From Burkholderiales bacterium (GTDB lineage: Bacteria > Pseudomonadota > Gammaproteobacteria > Burkholderiales > SG8-39), in contig DAIDTN010000151.1 of NCBI GenBank assembly GCA_027457185.1, positions 1 through 7,755 on the forward strand: a DNA stretch of 7,755 nt, read 5' to 3'. The notes below the pieces were generated by a model. That model saw only the letters and a program-made list of their open reading frames with translations. It was not told the DNA's origin and did no database searches. The translations under genes and the position numbers were made by a program. This document shows, piece by piece, positions 5,994-7,755 of the stretch. The stretch's first letter is position 1. Each line of letters begins with the position of its first letter.

Positions 5994-6044
5994 GATCATC
6001 GATCGCGCACGGATGAAAAGCACATCCGCGCACAATCGACGATC
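5994..6044 (-). repeat. Long hairpin in the waaA 3' region, perfect with G-U pairs on the minus strand
   Basis: Arms 5994-6014 and 6024-6044 flank a 9-base loop. Of 21 positions, 17 are Watson-Crick pairs. The four exceptions (5998/6040, 6004/6034, 6006/6032, 6009/6029) are all A-C on the plus strand, so each becomes a G-U wobble in minus-strand RNA. An uninterrupted 21-bp stem would therefore form only in the transcript coming from waaA. This points to an RNA element in the waaC-waaA 3' untranslated region, such as a stabiliser, terminator or processed small RNA. The function is inferred. Confidence 0.6.
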
Positions 6045-6087
6045 TTGTATAAAAACAAGCCCGCGCCTTACCCGTTTTTAACAATAA

Positions 6088-6134
6088 CCGTGTTTTTCGT
6101 GCGGACACGCTTTTCATCCGCACGAAAAACGCGG
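6088..6134. repeat. 18-bp inverted repeat, possible bidirectional transcription end
   Basis: GTTTTTCGTGCGGA (6092-6105) and TCCGCACGAAAAAC (6117-6130) are perfect complements with an 11-base loop. CCG/CGG (6088-6090 and 6132-6134) extend the stem past one T-G position. The T run is on the 5' side and the A run on the 3' side, opposite to a classic terminator. Read on the minus strand, its centre shares CGGATGAAAAGC with the hairpin at 5994-6044. It starts 36 bases after the waaA stop codon in waaA's direction of transcription. Confidence 0.7.
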
Positions 6135-6137
6135 TTG

Positions 6138-6152
6138 GCGCGCGCAGCGCGC
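6138..6152. repeat. Short GC hairpin beside the waaA stop
   Basis: GCGCGC (6138-6143), loop GCA, GCGCGC (6147-6152) form a 6-bp stem about 18 bases beyond the end of waaA. It directly adjoins the 18-bp inverted repeat and probably stacks with it. It may be no more than a GC-rich chance repeat. Confidence 0.35.
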
Positions 6153-6169
6153 AATGCCTGCGACGGTAA

Positions 6170-7429
6170 TTAGCGCGGCGTAAGCAGCCGTTCGCAGATG
6201 GCCAGACTGCGTGCCGTTGCGCCCTGGTGCGCACGGCTGAACGCGAGCGCCGCCTGCGCCATGCGCGCTAGGCTCGCCTGATCCCTTAGCAGCTCCCCCG
6301 CACGCTCGCCCAGCACGTCCGCGTCAGCGACCTCGATCGCGGCGCCAGCCGCCAGCGCCAGACTCGAGGCCGCGGCAAAATTGTACATATACGGCCCGAA
6401 TAACAGCGGCCGGCCCACGGCACAGGCCTCGATCAGATTCTGTCCGCCGTAAGGCAACAGGCTGCCGCCGATGAAAGCCAGATCGCAGGCGGCGTAGTAA
6501 GCCACCATCTCCCCCATGCTGTCGCCGAGCAGCACGCGGCAATCGCGCGAGACGGCACGATTATCGCTGCGGCGTACGTAACCGAGCTTGCGCCGTTCGA
6601 GCAATGCCGCGATTTCGTCGAAGCGCTGTGGATTGCGCGGCACCAGCAGCAGCAGCAAATCCTCGATGCGGACGCGCGCCAAAGCATCCAGGACCATTTC
6701 TTCCTCACCCTCGCGCGTGCTCGCCGCGAGCAGTACCGGTCGTGGACCGATGCGCTGCCGCAGCTCCGCGCCCAGCGCCAGCAGCCGCGGCGCCGGCACG
6801 ACGTCGAACTTGAGATTGCCCGTCACCTCGACACTGCGTGCGCCCAGGAGCTCGAGGCGCTCGGCGTCCTCGCGGGTCTGCGCGCTTACCGCCGCCAGGC
6901 GGCCGAGCGCGGCGCGGGTCAGCGGCGCCGCCAGCTCGTAGCCGCGCGCGGATTTTTCTGACATGCGCGCATTCGCAAGGAGCAGCGGCACGCCCAGCCG
7001 CGCGCAGCCTTCTACCAGATTGAACCAGATCTCGGTTTCCATGAGGATGCCCAGGCGCGGCCTGAAGCGCGCGAGAAACCGCGCCACGGCGCCGGGATAA
7101 TCGTAGGGCAGGTAGACGATGGTCGCCCTGTCGCCGAAGAGCTGCTGCGCCGTCTCCCGCCCGGTGGGCGTCATCTGCGTGAGCAGAAGTTCATGGTCGG
7201 GATAGCGCGCCGCCAGCGCACGCACCAGCGGTTCAGCGGCACGCGTTTCGCCCACCGACACCGCATGCAGCCAGATCACCGGTCGCGCCGGTTTGGCCTG
7301 ATACCAACCGAAGCGCTCGCCAATATGTTCGCGATAGCCGGGCTGGCGCCGGCCCCGCCACCACAGGTGCGCGAGCGCCCAGGGAAACAGCAGCCACAGC
7401 AGCAGCCGATAGCCGATACGCCAGATCAC
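6170..7429 (-). CDS. waaA: 3-deoxy-D-manno-octulosonic acid (Kdo) transferase
   Basis: This 419-residue inner-membrane-associated GT-B glycosyltransferase moves Kdo from CMP-Kdo to the lipid A precursor, the first step of lipopolysaccharide core assembly. An N-terminal hydrophobic anchor (residues about 5-24) precedes HAVSVGE with the catalytic-type glutamate at E61. METEIWFN (130-137) and NARMSEKS (153-160) follow, then VTGNLKFD (202-209) and the donor-site block FIGGSLLPYGGQNLIEA (319-335). The later GPH motif of many family members is GPY here (GPYMYNF, 345-351). Length is normal. The start is GTG with GGAG upstream, and it overlaps the waaC stop as GTGA, so the two are translationally coupled. 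It is the last gene before the structured convergent region. Whether it adds one or two Kdo residues cannot be read from sequence. Confidence 0.95.
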   Translation of the reverse strand: MIWRIGYRLLLWLLFPWALAHLWWRGRRQPGYREHIGERFGWYQAKPARPVIWLHAVSVGETRAAEPLVRALAARYPDHELLLTQMTPTGRETAQQLFGDRATIVYLPYDYPGAVARFLARFRPRLGILMETEIWFNLVEGCARLGVPLLLANARMSEKSARGYELAAPLTRAALGRLAAVSAQTREDAERLELLGARSVEVTGNLKFDVVPAPRLLALGAELRQRIGPRPVLLAASTREGEEEMVLDALARVRIEDLLLLLVPRNPQRFDEIAALLERRKLGYVRRSDNRAVSRDCRVLLGDSMGEMVAYYAACDLAFIGGSLLPYGGQNLIEACAVGRPLLFGPYMYNFAAASSLALAAGAAIEVADADVLGERAGELLRDQASLARMAQAALAFSRAHQGATARSLAICERLLTPR

Positions 7430-7755
7430 GCCGGGTCTCCGCCGGCGACCTCATGCAGCGCGGTCAGCACCTCGGCCACCCCGGGTACCAGTTCGGGGCC
7501 GCCCAGGTTGCGCACCGGCGCCCCCTGCCCCGCGTATACGCCGGTCAGTTCCGAATGCGTGCCGCAGTAGAGCGCCACCACCGGTCGGCCCAGGGCCACC
7601 GCCAGATGGGTCAGGCCGGTATCGACGCCCACCACCGCACGCGCCCCGGCGAGCAGCCCGGCCATGCCGCGGATACCGAGCGCAGGCGGCACGACTGCCT
7701 TAGGCAGCGCACGCGCGATGCGCTCGCTGCGGGCGCGTTCCCCGGCATCGCCCCA
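7426..7755 (-). CDS. waaC: Lipopolysaccharide heptosyltransferase I, C-terminal part (runs off right edge)
   Basis: The last 109 residues are present, open to the window edge. They begin WGDAGERARSERIA, matching the WG-[ST/D]-x-x-E-x-x-R-A-E-x-I signature of GT9 heptosyltransferases. The ADP-heptose-binding block follows, MAGLLAGARAVVGVDTGLTHL then AVALGRPVVALYCG. The tail ELTGVYAGQGAPVRNLGG resembles WaaC (addition of the first heptose to Kdo) more than WaaF. The enzyme is a cytoplasmic, membrane-associated GT-B protein. Its TGA overlaps the waaA GTG start, and the order waaC-waaA is common in betaproteobacteria. The choice of WaaC over another GT9 member is probable, not proven, from this fragment. 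Confidence 0.88.
   Translation of the reverse strand, partial: WGDAGERARSERIARALPKAVVPPALGIRGMAGLLAGARAVVGVDTGLTHLAVALGRPVVALYCGTHSELTGVYAGQGAPVRNLGGPELVPGVAEVLTALHEVAGGDPA

Larger units (their letters stand above)
5903..6169. other. Convergent intergenic region, densely structured, no gene
   Basis: This 267-base gap lies between the ends of tolC and waaA. About 160 of its bases are taken up by four hairpins (5970-5991, 5994-6044, 6088-6134, 6138-6152) and a smaller one (CTTGT at 6044-6048 with ACAAG at 6055-6059). The short frames crossing it are disrupted by the repeats and match nothing. Transcription from both sides should end here, yet no hairpin is followed by a clear T tract on either strand. 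Confidence 0.8.

Noticed and set aside
6045..6072. Possible promoter TTGTAT with a 17-base spacer in the convergent gap
   Set aside because: The corresponding -10 would be TTACCC, too poor a match, and no downstream gene would be served on that strand.
5947..6234. Short frames on both strands through the tolC-waaA gap
   Set aside because: They consist mainly of hairpin arms or the tail of waaA in another frame, and no protein similarity is apparent.

Overview
The window reads as chromosomal DNA of a GC-rich betaproteobacterium. Three things point there: the order coxB-coxA-(34-codon assembly ORF)-ctaG-DUF2970-coxC, the order isoaspartate-methyltransferase-like gene / rhodanese / tolC / waaA / waaC, and the betaproteobacterial character of CoxA and WaaA. 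I cannot fix the genus. No tRNA, rRNA, insertion sequence, CRISPR array or phage gene is visible.

Left half (about 1-3293, all minus strand, so read right to left): the operon of an aa3-type cytochrome c oxidase. It begins with coxB (subunit II, CuA centre plus a fused C-terminal cytochrome c domain). coxA (subunit I, all haem/CuB ligands and both proton-channel markers present) follows. Next come a 34-residue membrane protein matching the 'cytochrome oxidase small assembly protein', a 38-codon remnant of ctaG/cox11, a DUF2970 membrane protein, and the first 21 codons of coxC, which leaves the window. The main anomaly is ctaG: its N-terminus and the overlapping junctions with both neighbours survive, but the copper-binding body of the protein is gone.

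Middle (3294-3577): a divergent control region. It holds a perfect TGTGA-N6-TCACA dyad centred about 41 bases upstream of the start predicted from an extended -10 box, which resembles a class II CRP-type promoter for the rightward genes. It also holds a T-rich/A-rich hairpin and a weak promoter candidate for the leftward cox operon.

Right half: a compact plus-strand operon, 3578-5902, encodes a divergent Pcm-like methyltransferase, a single-domain rhodanese and a TolC-type outer-membrane efflux protein. It converges on a minus-strand lipopolysaccharide-core operon, waaC (partial at the right edge) followed by waaA. The gap between them (5903-6169) is packed with four hairpins. Two are inverted, diverged copies sharing a 12-base core, and one has a 21-bp stem whose four mismatches would all be G-U pairs in the waaA-side transcript.

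Together the genes cover terminal respiration and envelope functions (outer-membrane export and Kdo/heptose addition to lipid A), an ordinary housekeeping neighbourhood. The notable features are the gutted ctaG and the structured intergenic DNA.
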